14,406 bases of DNA from contig JAVBQG010000047.1 in the NCBI GenBank assembly GCA_031549185.1, positions 1-14,406 of the forward strand. The letters run 5' to 3'. This document shows, in pieces, positions 6,671 through 12,769 of this stretch. How positions within the stretch are numbered: position 1 is the stretch's first letter; every line of letters starts with the position of its first letter. The notes beneath the pieces are model-generated. The model did not search any database. It had not been told where the DNA came from and worked only from the letters and a program-made list of their open reading frames with translations. Source of the DNA: JAVBQG01 sp031549185 (lineage in GTDB: Bacteria > Synergistota > Synergistia > Synergistales > Synergistaceae). The position numbers and the translations under genes were made by a program.

Positions 6671-7432
6671 TCACCCCATCCGCACCACCCCCCGCCGCAG
6701 GGCCTCGTCGAAGAAGGCCCAGTCGTGTCCACCGGGCCACTCCTCGTACTCGAGGTCGAAGCCCAGTTTGCGCAACTCTTCTCCCATGCGGGCGTTGTCG
6801 GCCTGGAAGGGGTCGTCGGCCCCACAGGCGGCGTAGATCCGCGGCCTCTCCGAGGCCGCCGCCGCTCGTTTCGCCAGCTCCAGGATCTCCATATCCGGCC
6901 GCCAGGCGAGGTCCTCGCCGAGGATCGCGCGGAAGTCGCGGAAGAGCTGTTCGCCGTACCGCTCGCGGAACTGCGCCTGGTGCTTCTCCAGGTCGTCCTT
7001 CAAAAAGAGGCAGGCCGAGGCGAAGGCGCAGCAGAGGCCGTAGCGCTCCGGACGGGATAGCGCGCACTTGAGCGCGCCGAAGCCGCCCATCGAACCGCCG
7101 ATGATCGCCGTATCCTCGCGCCGCGCCGAGACGTTGAAGACGCGCCGGCAGATGGCCGGCAGCTCGTCGGCGACGTAGGTGAAGAACTTCCCCCCGTACG
7201 TCATGTCGGCGTAGAAGCTGCGCCCGGCCTCCGGCATGACGAAGAAGGCGCGGTGCTCCAGCGCGTAGGCGGGCAGCATCGAGAAGTCCGTCCAGCTGCC
7301 GCTGTCCCCGCAGAGCCCGTGCAGGACGTAGACGACCTTGTACGCCCCCTCCGGCTCCGCGCCGGGCGCGATCACCGTGAGGCCGGTGTTCATCTCCAGC
7401 GCCCGCGAAAAGACCGTCCCCCGCAGGATCAC
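6671..7432 (-). CDS. Alpha/beta-hydrolase esterase, esterase-D/tributyrin-esterase type
   Basis: The 253-residue cytoplasmic serine hydrolase carries an oxyanion HG (38-39, in YVLHGLCG), a nucleophile elbow GGSMGG with Ser114, an acid in CGADDPF (Asp206 or Asp207) and the catalytic His236 in PGGHDW. This matches the family of S-formylglutathione hydrolases and EstA-type tributyrin esterases, which cleave short acyl or thioester bonds; the substrate is unknown. Length is normal. It starts with GTG, 3 bases after the stop of the DUF6530-like gene, and takes its ribosome site (GGAGATGGGG) from that gene's end, so the two form a tightly coupled operon driven from the promoter near 7980. No T-rich terminator is visible just downstream. 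Confidence 0.9.
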   Translation of the reverse strand: MILRGTVFSRALEMNTGLTVIAPGAEPEGAYKVVYVLHGLCGDSGSWTDFSMLPAYALEHRAFFVMPEAGRSFYADMTYGGKFFTYVADELPAICRRVFNVSARREDTAIIGGSMGGFGALKCALSRPERYGLCCAFASACLFLKDDLEKHQAQFRERYGEQLFRDFRAILGEDLAWRPDMEILELAKRAAAASERPRIYAACGADDPFQADNARMGEELRKLGFDLEYEEWPGGHDWAFFDEALRRGVVRMG

Positions 7433-7435
7433 GGC

Positions 7436-7912
7436 CTAATACCCCATCTCCTTCAAAATCGCCGACAGGCGCGCCATGCGCTCGCCCAGCAGCTCGTCGT
7501 CCTTGGCCAGCGCGTCGCGCAGGACCTGGATGTCCTCGTCGATCATCTCGTTGTCCGTGCAGACGGCCACGTTCATGGCGCCGCCCTGCAGGGGGATGCG
7601 GTCGATCTTGGGGTTCTTCTCGTCGTAGAGCTTCTTGAAGCGGTACGCCTCGCGAAAGTAGAGCTGCGTCCGGCAGACGAAGATCGCCAGGTCGAGCGCG
7701 CGATGCAGCGGCATCTCCTCCGACTGGCGCGACCACTTCTCGCCCGTGTAGCGCCAAACCTTGGCCGACACATCGACCTTGCCCCGGTCGTTCCACTGCG
7801 CGAGCCCGACGGAGAGCCCCTTGGCGTCCGAGTCCTCCCGCCGCCCGTCGATCAGGTCGTACTCCTCCGATACGATCACGGGCTTGTGCTTGAGCGTAGT
7901 CGGTATTTTCAT
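7436..7912 (-). CDS. DUF6530-like protein
   Basis: The protein has 158 residues, starting MKIPTTLKHKPVIVSEEYDL. The ATG at 7912 is chosen because AGGAGGT lies 6 bases upstream; the other ATG, at 7918, abuts that site with no spacing. Conserved-looking blocks are GLSVGLAQWNDRGKVDVSAK, KWSRQSEEMPLHR and LAIFVCRTQLYF. It has no signal peptide or membrane helix, and the charged C-terminus is probably helical. The best match I recall is DUF6530, a small cytoplasmic family of unknown role found in Firmicutes, but this is memory and not a search. It is the first gene of an operon with the esterase and is probably controlled by the palindrome at 7939-7959. Confidence 0.75.
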   Translation of the reverse strand: MKIPTTLKHKPVIVSEEYDLIDGRREDSDAKGLSVGLAQWNDRGKVDVSAKVWRYTGEKWSRQSEEMPLHRALDLAIFVCRTQLYFREAYRFKKLYDEKNPKIDRIPLQGGAMNVAVCTDNEMIDEDIQVLRDALAKDDELLGERMARLSAILKEMGY

Positions 7913-7938
7913 TCCCATACCTCCTCTTTAAAATTAGT

Positions 7939-7959
7939 AATCCAGTAAATTACTAGATT
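7939..7959. promoter_or_regulatory. 21-bp palindromic operator
   Basis: AATCCAGTAA, a central A, then TTACTAGATT form an inverted repeat with one mismatch in ten. It covers the expected transcription start, just downstream of the -10 box. Symmetric AGTAA/TTACT sites of this size are typical targets of dimeric winged-helix repressors such as MarR-type proteins; the regulator is not in the window. Confidence 0.55.
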
Positions 7960-7961
7960 GA

Positions 7962-7989
7962 ATTATATAAAATTTTCACGAGTTGTCAA
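7962..7989 (-). promoter_or_regulatory. Near-consensus sigma-70-type promoter of the DUF6530-esterase operon
   Basis: TTGACA (7984-7989) and TATAAT (7962-7967) on the minus strand are both perfect, with a 16-base spacer. Transcription should start near 7955, inside the palindrome at 7939-7959, and the AGGAGGT ribosome site lies downstream. A promoter this strong usually needs a repressor. Confidence 0.85.
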
Positions 7990-8011
7990 GGGAGAGGAAT
8001 CGGGGGAGGCG

Positions 8012-9193
8012 CTATTGCGCCCGGCGGGCGGCCGCGGCGCCGTGCAGGAAGTGGTAGAGCGCGCCGCAGAGCAGCACGAAGACGGCCATGGCGAAGTACA
8101 TGCCGCGGAAACCGAGGGGGCCGACGACGAAGCCCAGGAGGTACGGCCCGACGCCGACGCCCAGGTCGCCCAGCACGTAGTAAGTGGACGTGGCGAGGTG
8201 TACCCTCTCCTTCGGCGTCATCTTGATGGCGATGGCGTTGCCGCCGGAGAAGAACGTGCCGTAGCCGAAGCCGATCAAGGCGGCGGAGGCGAGAAGCGCG
8301 ACGCCGCCCTGCGAGAGACCGAGTGCCGCTAGGCCGAGTGCGAAGACGGCGAAGGAGGGGTAGAGCACGACGTTCTCGCCCCTTCGGTCGAAGATGCGCC
8401 CGGTGAAGGGCCGGGAGATCAGGATGAAGAGCGAGTAGACCAGGAAAAAGAGACCGCCAGCCTCGACCAGGCCGTTCTCCTTTGCGAACTGGGAGACGAA
8501 GGCCAGGACGCCGGAATACGCGACCACCACGAGCATACAGACGAACGAGATCGGCAGCGCCTTCGCCTCGAAGAAGCGGCCGAGCGAGAAGGGGTTTTTC
8601 GGTTTTGGGGGCGTCTTCGAGGATGCCGCGTGGGCTGGGACGCGGATGGAGCGGGCTGCGGCCGCGCAGGCGATCAAGAGGAGCGCGCAGAGCAGCAGGA
8701 TGAGGCGGAAGTTCCCGTGCCGGTTCATGTACATGCCCATCAACGGGCCGATCGCGGAGGCGAGGGTCGCGCTGAGCGCGTAGTAGCTGATGCCCTCGCC
8801 CTGCCGCTCGTCGGGGATGATGCGCGCGGCGATGGTGCCGGTCCCCGTCGCGCTGATGCCGAACCCCAGGCCGTGCAGGAAGCGGACGACGAAAAGGCTC
8901 GACATGTCGCCGACGGCGAAGTACAGAAACGTGGTCGCGAGATAGACGCCGAGGCCGATGAAGAGCGTCTTCCGCTCACCCAGCCGTTCGACCAGCTGCC
9001 CGGTCAGAAGGCGCGCCGCGAGCGCGCCGACGATGAAGAGCCCCGTCGCCAGCCCGGCCGCGCTCGGCGTCGCGTGCAGCGCCTCCATCGCGTAGTCGGC
9101 GATGATGACGATCAGGCAGTAATAGACGATGTAGACCAGGAAATTGGATACCGCGTTCATGACGAAATTTTTCGTCCACAACTTCTCGCTCAT
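8012..9193 (-). CDS. Major facilitator superfamily transporter
   Basis: The 393-residue inner-membrane protein has about 12 hydrophobic helices and the MFS motif A between helices 2 and 3, GQLVERLGERKT (65-76), with a weaker repeat in the second half (GRIFDRRGEN). GLATGLFIVGALAARLLTG (48-66) is characteristic of drug or metabolite exporters of this superfamily. A charged central loop (PAHAASSKTPPKPKN) joins the two six-helix halves. Length is typical and the start ATG is preceded by GGGGGC. It has its own promoter at 9229-9257 and is followed on the same strand by the DUF6530-esterase operon, which has a separate promoter. Substrate cannot be predicted. Confidence 0.92.
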   Translation of the reverse strand: MSEKLWTKNFVMNAVSNFLVYIVYYCLIVIIADYAMEALHATPSAAGLATGLFIVGALAARLLTGQLVERLGERKTLFIGLGVYLATTFLYFAVGDMSSLFVVRFLHGLGFGISATGTGTIAARIIPDERQGEGISYYALSATLASAIGPLMGMYMNRHGNFRLILLLCALLLIACAAAARSIRVPAHAASSKTPPKPKNPFSLGRFFEAKALPISFVCMLVVVAYSGVLAFVSQFAKENGLVEAGGLFFLVYSLFILISRPFTGRIFDRRGENVVLYPSFAVFALGLAALGLSQGGVALLASAALIGFGYGTFFSGGNAIAIKMTPKERVHLATSTYYVLGDLGVGVGPYLLGFVVGPLGFRGMYFAMAVFVLLCGALYHFLHGAAAARRAQ

Positions 9194-9228
9194 ATACGAG
9201 CCCCCAGTTCAAATGCAAATATTGCGCC

Positions 9229-9257
9229 AGTATAGTCCCGAGCGTTTGCGTTTGCAA
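9229..9257 (-). promoter_or_regulatory. Promoter of the MFS gene
   Basis: On the minus strand TTGCAA (9252-9257) and TATACT (9229-9234) are separated by 17 bases, and the start codon lies about 35 bases downstream of the -10. The -35 begins right after the hairpin at 9262-9308. Confidence 0.6.
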
Positions 9258-9261
9258 GCTG

Positions 9262-9308
9262 GAAACGAGTGGCGGCCCCGTTTTGCAACAGGGGCCGCCG
9301 CTCGTTTC
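9262..9308 (-). terminator. Long hairpin closing the rsgA/RNHCP reading frame
   Basis: Two stem blocks, 8 bp (GAAACGAG with CTCGTTTC) and 9 bp (GGCGGCCCC with GGGGCCGCC), are separated by one mismatch and close an 11-base loop. On the minus strand it begins 3 bases after the final stop of the RNHCP remnant. The 3' arm ends in CGTTTC and there is no long T-tract, so it is a weak or Rho-assisted terminator. Its position suggests the remnant was once the native 3' end of the rsgA transcript. Confidence 0.55.
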
Positions 9309-9310
9309 GT

Positions 9311-9493
9311 TCATGCCTGACCGCTCACCTGCCAGAGGGGGAAGGGCGGCGTCGCCAGCGGTTTCACCGCGATGGACATCAGCAGGGTCGGGCAGCGGTG
9401 GATGACGGGCCACTCGCCGTTCTTGCGCACCCAGACGCCGATGGGGTCCATGACGCCCTTTCACAGCGAGACCGGGGCCCCGCAGCCCCGTCA
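9311..9493 (-). pseudogene. RNHCP zinc-ribbon domain remnant fused in frame to rsgA, with two TGA codons and deletions
   Basis: Reading past the rsgA stop TGA (9491-9493) in the same frame gives RGCGAPVSL, a second TGA (9461-9463), then KGVMDPIGVWVRKNGEW, then PVIHRC, then PTLLMSIAVKPLATPPFPL and a final TGA at 9311-9313. RNHCP proteins, as I recall them, read ...ESFxCKxCGxPVxPEGAGSxHRNHCP...GDRASLCKGVMDP...IHRCxxCGxLSSNRxAxDDNPxLLMSIAVKPLA... . Both TGA codons fall where Cys (TGC) is expected. The HRNHCP stretch and the CGxLSSNR stretch are both missing, each removed in frame. Zinc binding would be lost, so this is probably a decayed domain. The ATG at 9449-9451 could start a 46-residue peptide, but without a ribosome site. 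Confidence 0.7.
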
Positions 9494-10561
9494 GGGGAAG
9501 CTCTCGTTGCTGGGCGTGTGTCGGTAATCGCTCTCCTTCCTCTGCCGGAGGAACTTCGTGATGTCCTTGTGCCGCTGCTCCTTCTGGCGCAGATACCCCG
9601 CCTTGTCGTCGGCGAAGCGGGCCTCCGCGTCCAGCTTGAGATAGCTCTCCCAGCGCTCCTGCGAGAGCTCGCCGCGCCGGATGGCGTCCTTGACCGCGCA
9701 GCCGGGCTCGCTCTGATGGCGGCAGTCCCCGAACCTGCAGCGGCCGAAATACTGCTCGACGTCGGCGAAGCTCCGCTCCAACCCGTCGCCCGCGTCCCAC
9801 ATGCCGAGCTCGCGCATGCCGGGTGTGTCGATGAGCATGACGCCGCCGGGCAGCAGGACGAGCTGGCGGTGCGTGGTCGTGTGCCGCCCGCGGCGGTCCT
9901 CCTCGCGGACGCCGCCGGTGGCCATGACCTCCTCGCCCGCGAGCGCGTTGACCAGGCTCGACTTGCCGGCGCCCGAGGGGCCGAGGAAGGCGATCGTCTT
10001 GCCCGGCTGCAGATAAGCGGCTAACTCGTCGATTCCATAGCCCGTTCGGGCGCTGACGGCGAACGCCTCCGCGCCTACGGCGAGCTTAGCGGCGGCGCGC
10101 ATCTGCGTCGAGTGGTCCTCTAGGCAGTCCGCCTTGGTGAGGACGACGACCGGGACGGCGCCCGACTGCCAGGCGAGCGTCAGGTATCGCTCGATGCCGC
10201 GCGGGTTGAAGTCGCGATCGAGCGGCTGCATGATGAAGACGTAGTCGAAGTTGGCCGCCACCGCCTGCCCCGCGTGCCCGGACGAGGACGGGTCGAGGCG
10301 GGTGAAGCAGGTCTTGCGCGGCAGCGTCCTCAGGATGCGGCTTTCGCCCTCCTCCTGCCAGTCGAGCAGGACGAAGTCGCCCGTGGTGGGGAAGGTCTCG
10401 TCCCCCGCGTAGTATTCGCCCGCCTTCAGCCGCGCGAAGCCGCTGCCGAACTCGCAGACGATTTCATAGAGCCCGCGGTGGCTGGCCGTGATGCGGGCCG
10501 GTGTGCCGATCGCGCCTTCCGGCACCATCGACGGGAGGATCCCATATTTTTCGATATTCAT
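9491..10561 (-). CDS. rsgA: Ribosome small-subunit-dependent GTPase RsgA
   Basis: RsgA binds immature 30S subunits near the decoding centre and uses GTP hydrolysis in late maturation. The 356-residue protein has an N-terminal OB-fold (about 20-90), then the circularly permuted GTPase motifs in the order G4 TKAD (142-145), G1 GPSGAGKS (194-201), G2 near Thr228-230 and G3 DTPG (245-248). A zinc knuckle follows with Cys275, Cys280, His282 and Cys288. GAGGG lies 8 bases before the ATG. The C-terminus (ESDYRHTPSNESFP) is not ordinary RsgA sequence; it resembles the opening of RNHCP proteins, so the stop at 9491 looks like a nonsense change inside a former fusion or overlapping gene. The GTPase itself appears intact. 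Confidence 0.95.
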   Translation of the reverse strand: MNIEKYGILPSMVPEGAIGTPARITASHRGLYEIVCEFGSGFARLKAGEYYAGDETFPTTGDFVLLDWQEEGESRILRTLPRKTCFTRLDPSSSGHAGQAVAANFDYVFIMQPLDRDFNPRGIERYLTLAWQSGAVPVVVLTKADCLEDHSTQMRAAAKLAVGAEAFAVSARTGYGIDELAAYLQPGKTIAFLGPSGAGKSSLVNALAGEEVMATGGVREEDRRGRHTTTHRQLVLLPGGVMLIDTPGMRELGMWDAGDGLERSFADVEQYFGRCRFGDCRHQSEPGCAVKDAIRRGELSQERWESYLKLDAEARFADDKAGYLRQKEQRHKDITKFLRQRKESDYRHTPSNESFP

Positions 10562-10587
10562 TTCTCAATCCCTCACAAAAAGTAAAA

Positions 10588-10616
10588 ATTTCAGTCATGC
10601 CCACAACTCCTCTCAA
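10588..10616 (-). promoter_or_regulatory. Possible rsgA promoter
   Basis: TTGAGA (10611-10616) and TGAAAT (10588-10593) on the minus strand have a 17-base spacer and place the start about 20 bases before the rsgA ATG, downstream of both terminators. It would let rsgA be transcribed independently of the upstream RNA. Confidence 0.45.
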
Positions 10617-10632
10617 GTGACGGCTTCCCGGT

Positions 10633-10683
10633 AAAAACAAAAAATCCCGCCGGAACAGAGCTCTCGTCTCTGTCCTGCGGGAT
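10633..10683 (-). terminator. Intrinsic terminator T2 upstream of rsgA
   Basis: On the minus strand a long stem-loop (outer ATCCCGC/GCGGGAT, inner ACAGAG/CTCTGT, small internal bulges) is followed directly by TTTTTTGTTTTT. It lies between the candidate RNA gene and rsgA, 72 bases before the rsgA start, so it could be a backup terminator for the RNA or a leader attenuator for rsgA. Confidence 0.8.
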
Positions 10684-10720
10684 CGGTCCGGCCGTGTCGC
10701 CTTTGTCATCGGAAGGGCAC

Positions 10721-10744
10721 AAAAAAAGACACGCCAGACGTGTC
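10721..10744 (-). terminator. Intrinsic terminator T1, 3' end of the candidate RNA
   Basis: GACACG, a 5-base loop (TCTGG) and CGTGTC form a 6-bp stem on the minus strand, followed by seven T. It ends the transcript started by the promoter at 10933-10961. Confidence 0.8.
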
Positions 10745-10926
10745 CTACGATGCGCGATTCACAGCGCGACAGTATTCACGAAAGGTGTAGGAACGCCACA
10801 GAAAACGCCACACATACGCGCGCGCCTCTGCACCGCTCCGCGGTATTTGTCTTTAGGGGAAAGCCACTTCCACAATCGCCGACATCAAGGCAACTCCTTT
10901 GAAGTTCCGAAGGACCGGAACATGTT
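10721..10926 (-). ncRNA. Candidate small RNA or dual-function leader of about 200 nt
   Basis: A strong promoter (10933-10961) and terminator T1 delimit a transcript of about 200 nt with no ordinary gene inside. Predicted local structure includes a 5' hairpin GTTCCG/CGGAAC (near 10900-10920) and ACCGC/GCGGT (near 10840). Two tiny ORFs have good ribosome sites: MSAIVEVAFP (10853-10885, AAGGAG 8 bases upstream) and MCGVFCGVPTPFVNTVAL (10759-10815, AGAGG 9 bases upstream). Size and context would fit a regulatory RNA such as 6S RNA, a leader controlling rsgA, or a short-peptide mRNA. I see no consensus of tmRNA, SRP RNA, RNase P RNA, T-box or a common riboswitch. Confidence 0.5.
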
Positions 10927-10932
10927 GACGGC

Positions 10933-10961
10933 ATTGTATCGGGTGGGAGGGGTTGTGTCAA
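10933..10961 (-). promoter_or_regulatory. Strong sigma-70-type promoter of the candidate RNA
   Basis: On the minus strand TTGACA (10956-10961, perfect) and TACAAT (10933-10938, one mismatch) have a 17-base spacer. Transcription would start near 10926. No long coding frame follows before terminator T1. Confidence 0.75.
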
Positions 10962-11074
10962 ATTTCGGCGACGAGGGTTGGTGCTATATAGATCAAGCTT
11001 GAGTCTGGCAGATCCAAAAATATTTGCGACAAAATGTCCCATACCCCGAACGGGAGTATCAGTACGACTATGTA

Positions 11075-11217
11075 ATTCCAGTTCTATTTCAAATGGCCCG
11101 TTTTGCGTAGGGGCGCACAGTGTGCGCCCGCCAAGAAGCATGATCCCTTCAGGGCAAAACTGGCGAACACTGTTCGCCCCTACAATAATAACTGTCGCAT
11201 TGATTTAGAATTGGAAT
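11075..11217. repeat. MITE-like intergenic repeat with nested palindromes
   Basis: The ends are imperfect inverted repeats: ATTCCAGTTCTATTTCAAATG (11075-11095, split as ATTCCAGTTC plus TATTTCAAATG) against CATTGATTTAGAATTGGAAT (11198-11217). Inside lie two arms, 11107-11128 and 11162-11183, starting GTAGGGGCG and ending CGCCCCTAC, that pair with each other. Each arm is itself a palindrome: GGGCGCACA-G-TGTGCGCCC on the left and GGCGAACA-C-TGTTCGCC on the right. No coding capacity is visible. Such elements are usually multicopy and moved by a transposase elsewhere. Confidence 0.65.
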
Positions 11218-11243
11218 AAGCGCAAAAGAAGCGCCTCGAACCC

Positions 11244-11386
11244 GACCTCTCCCCCCGGCCCCCTCCCCCGCAGCGGGGAGGGGGAGAAGGGCAGGCTCAA
11301 GGGCAAGGGGGTTTTGTTTTTCGGTCTTGTTTTGCTCCCCTCCCTCCCCGGTTGGGGGGAGGGAGGGGCCGGGGGAGGGAGAGGTC
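11244..11386. repeat. C/G-rich inverted repeat, left flank of the DUF559 gene
   Basis: GACCTCTCCC (11244-11253) and GGGAGAGGTC (11377-11386) are perfect 10-bp inverted ends. Between them are two C-run/G-run hairpins, one near 11261-11285 (CCCCCTCCCC with GGGGAGGGGG) and one near 11337-11368 (CCCTCCCTCCCC with GGGGAGGGAGGGG). The strands are strongly asymmetric and could form hairpins or G-quadruplexes. Confidence 0.6.
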
Positions 11387-11446
11387 TGGTTTAGGGCTGG
11401 GTGGTCGGGTTTGAGGCGTCTGTCTCGCGCCAGAAGAACAAACCGA

Positions 11447-11830
11447 TCAGGCGGTTTCCCTTTCCTGCATGATTTTCGATAGAATCGCGCGCAATTTTTC
11501 CTCGGTCAACTCATCGTTGCGAATGCGGACGATTTCGATTCCGCGCTCCGCCATATACGCGTCGCGAATCGCGTCGTACTCGCCCGCGTCGTCGTGTGCG
11601 GCTCCGTCGATCTCCAGCCCCAGCCGCAGCGCGGGGCAGTAAAAATCGAGGACGTAGCGGCCGAAGACTTGCTGCCGTCGAAATTTGAGCCCCATCAAGC
11701 GTTTTGCCTTCAACGCTTTCCACGCGAAGTCTTCGTGCGGTGTCGCGCCCTTCCTGAAATCCCGCGCCTGTTCTTTTTTTTCGTCTGACACGCGCTGAAA
11801 ACGCGCCAGACTGGCTCCTTCTTCTTTCAT
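11447..11830 (-). CDS. DUF559 endonuclease-domain protein
   Basis: The 127-residue protein has the full DUF559 (Vsr-like, PD-(D/E)xK-related) core. TPHEDFAWKALKAKRLMGLK (45-64 by estimate) leads to FRRQQVFGRYVLDFYCP, then LRLGLEIDGAAHDD, then ERGIEIVRIRNDEL. The Asp of LDFYCP and the Glu of LEIDG are the predicted metal ligands. The family resembles very-short-patch repair endonucleases; its cellular role is unproven. The start ATG has AAAGG 9 bases upstream. The gene is flanked closely on both sides by C/G-rich hairpin repeats (60 bases after its stop, about 33 bases before its start), suggesting that gene and repeats move or are maintained together. Confidence 0.85.
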   Translation of the reverse strand: MKEEGASLARFQRVSDEKKEQARDFRKGATPHEDFAWKALKAKRLMGLKFRRQQVFGRYVLDFYCPALRLGLEIDGAAHDDAGEYDAIRDAYMAERGIEIVRIRNDELTEEKLRAILSKIMQERETA

Positions 11831-11860
11831 ACGCTTTCGCCTTTCGCATCTGCTTTGCTC

Positions 11861-11930
11861 CGCCTCCCCGCTTCGGGGGAGGGGGGGGGCCCAGAGCGGA
11901 GTCGAAGGGGGTCGGGGGGAGAGGCCGGGT
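11861..11930. repeat. C/G-rich repeat, right flank of the DUF559 gene
   Basis: CCTCCCC-GCTTC-GGGGGAGG forms a hairpin (11863-11883), followed by G-runs and GGGGGGAGAGG near 11914-11924. The vocabulary (CCTCCCC, GGGGAGAGG, a final GGGTCTG) is the same as in the left flank at 11244-11386. Confidence 0.55.
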
Positions 11931-12012
11931 CTGTGCCATCTTGGGTAATGGTGTCGGATGTCGTTGATACGATAACATCAGCGCTGCCATCTCTTCAATC
12001 TTGCCCTCCGCG

Positions 12013-12028
12013 TGGCCTTAAAAATTTC
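12013..12028. repeat. 16-bp direct repeat, copy 1
   Basis: TGGCCTTAAAAATTTC occurs identically here and at 13809-13824, flanking the gene pair 12203-13524. Sequence around the copies is not similar. Confidence 0.4.
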
Positions 12029-12202
12029 TTTTGCAGCTGGGTTTTATTTTTCTCTGTTTTGCGTCATAACTTGCTGGTGGTGAAGTCGCATATGTATTAT
12101 ATCGCGGAGAACGTCCCCGTCACCGAGACCGACTGTGAAATCCTGACCCCGTCGCGGAGCGGCTGATGGTTATGTGATATTTGGAATAAAAACAGAACGG
12201 CT

Positions 12203-12769
12203 TCACCCCACCCGCTCGAACAACCCAGGATAATCCAGCACCAGCGTGTTTTCGTCGATCTGCAGGAGGGCCTCGAAGCCCGAATCGCTCTCGTAGAGAT
12301 ACAGCCTGTCCTTCTCTCTGCACGTGTAGCGTTGTTCGAGCGGCTCGACCGTCAGCTCCGGCAGGGCGATGTAGGCGACTCGGATTGAGGCGCTCTGCCC
12401 CGTCTCCAGCGCGAGGTGTTCGATCGCCAGCGTGTTGGTGAAGGGCGTCGCCGAGATGTCGATCGCGGCGCAGCCTCGCAGGTTCTCCACCTCATCGCCC
12501 GCCCCGTCGAACCATCGCCCGTCGGCGCTGCTCTCGAGCGTCAGGCATTGCAGCGCTTCGGCCTGCAGCGCGAGCTCCAGTCGGTGAAAGTGCCAGCCTT
12601 CGCGGCAGGAGATTCGGTACGTCGCGCGAAAGATCTTTCCGTCCACCTCGCGGACGACGACGCTGTCAGCGATGCGAGATTCGCCCTGCGCGAAGACGCG
12701 CAGATGTTCGAAGCCAAGGCCGTCCACGGGTTTCCAAATCACGTCTTTCCCAGTCCTTTTCGTCCGCAC
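12203..12769 (-). CDS. Putative glycolipid-binding protein, DUF1089/PF06475 type
   Basis: The protein has 188 residues from a GTG at 12769 with GGGGGTG 5 bases upstream. The frame is open further upstream, but that part is Arg/Lys-rich and runs through intergenic sequence. Family features are DVIWKPVDGLGFEHLRV near the N-terminus, CAAIDISATPFTNTLAI in the middle, LTVEPLEQRYTC and the C-terminal LDYPGLFERV. The family adopts a barrel related to lipoprotein-carrier folds and has been linked to glycolipid binding; no enzyme activity is known. There is no signal peptide, so it is probably cytoplasmic. It lies 134 bases downstream of a 206-residue unknown gene on the same strand and may share its transcript. 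Confidence 0.88.
   Translation of the reverse strand: MRTKRTGKDVIWKPVDGLGFEHLRVFAQGESRIADSVVVREVDGKIFRATYRISCREGWHFHRLELALQAEALQCLTLESSADGRWFDGAGDEVENLRGCAAIDISATPFTNTLAIEHLALETGQSASIRVAYIALPELTVEPLEQRYTCREKDRLYLYESDSGFEALLQIDENTLVLDYPGLFERVG

Larger units (their letters stand above)
11831..12202. other. Intergenic region without a supported gene
   Basis: It holds the right-hand C/G-rich repeat (11861-11930), one copy of a 16-bp repeat (12013-12028) and an AT-rich tract (12020-12100). A 24-codon plus-strand ORF (12092-12166, MYYIAENVPVTETDCEILTP...) has reasonable codon content but no recognised family. CCCCGTC(A/G)C(C/G)GAG occurs twice, near 12115 and 12147. Confidence 0.4.

Noticed and set aside
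9461..9493. Selenocysteine decoding of the two TGA codons after rsgA
   Set aside because: The surrounding zinc domain has large deletions including its signature motif, and I see no clear SECIS-type hairpin right after either TGA; decay is simpler.
10464..10598. A 44-codon frame (MTEIFTFCEGLRNEYRK...) with a good ribosome site overlapping the rsgA start
   Set aside because: The likely rsgA promoter begins downstream of its start codon, and beyond rsgA's start it becomes an out-of-frame shadow.
10776..11141. A 121-codon minus-strand frame across the candidate RNA and the MITE
   Set aside because: It crosses the strong promoter, the MITE arm and structured RNA without coding character.
11244..11386. 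CRISPR array
   Set aside because: The repeats are nested inverted repeats with no regular unit or spacers.
11511..11990. A 159-codon minus-strand frame overlapping the DUF559 gene
   Set aside because: It is an alternative frame through the C/G-rich repeat and DUF559; the other frame carries the family motifs.
12092..12166. A 24-codon plus-strand ORF, MYYIAENVPVTETDCEILTP...
   Set aside because: Codon content is plausible, but it is too short, lacks a family match and its ribosome site is poor; noted only within the intergenic entry.
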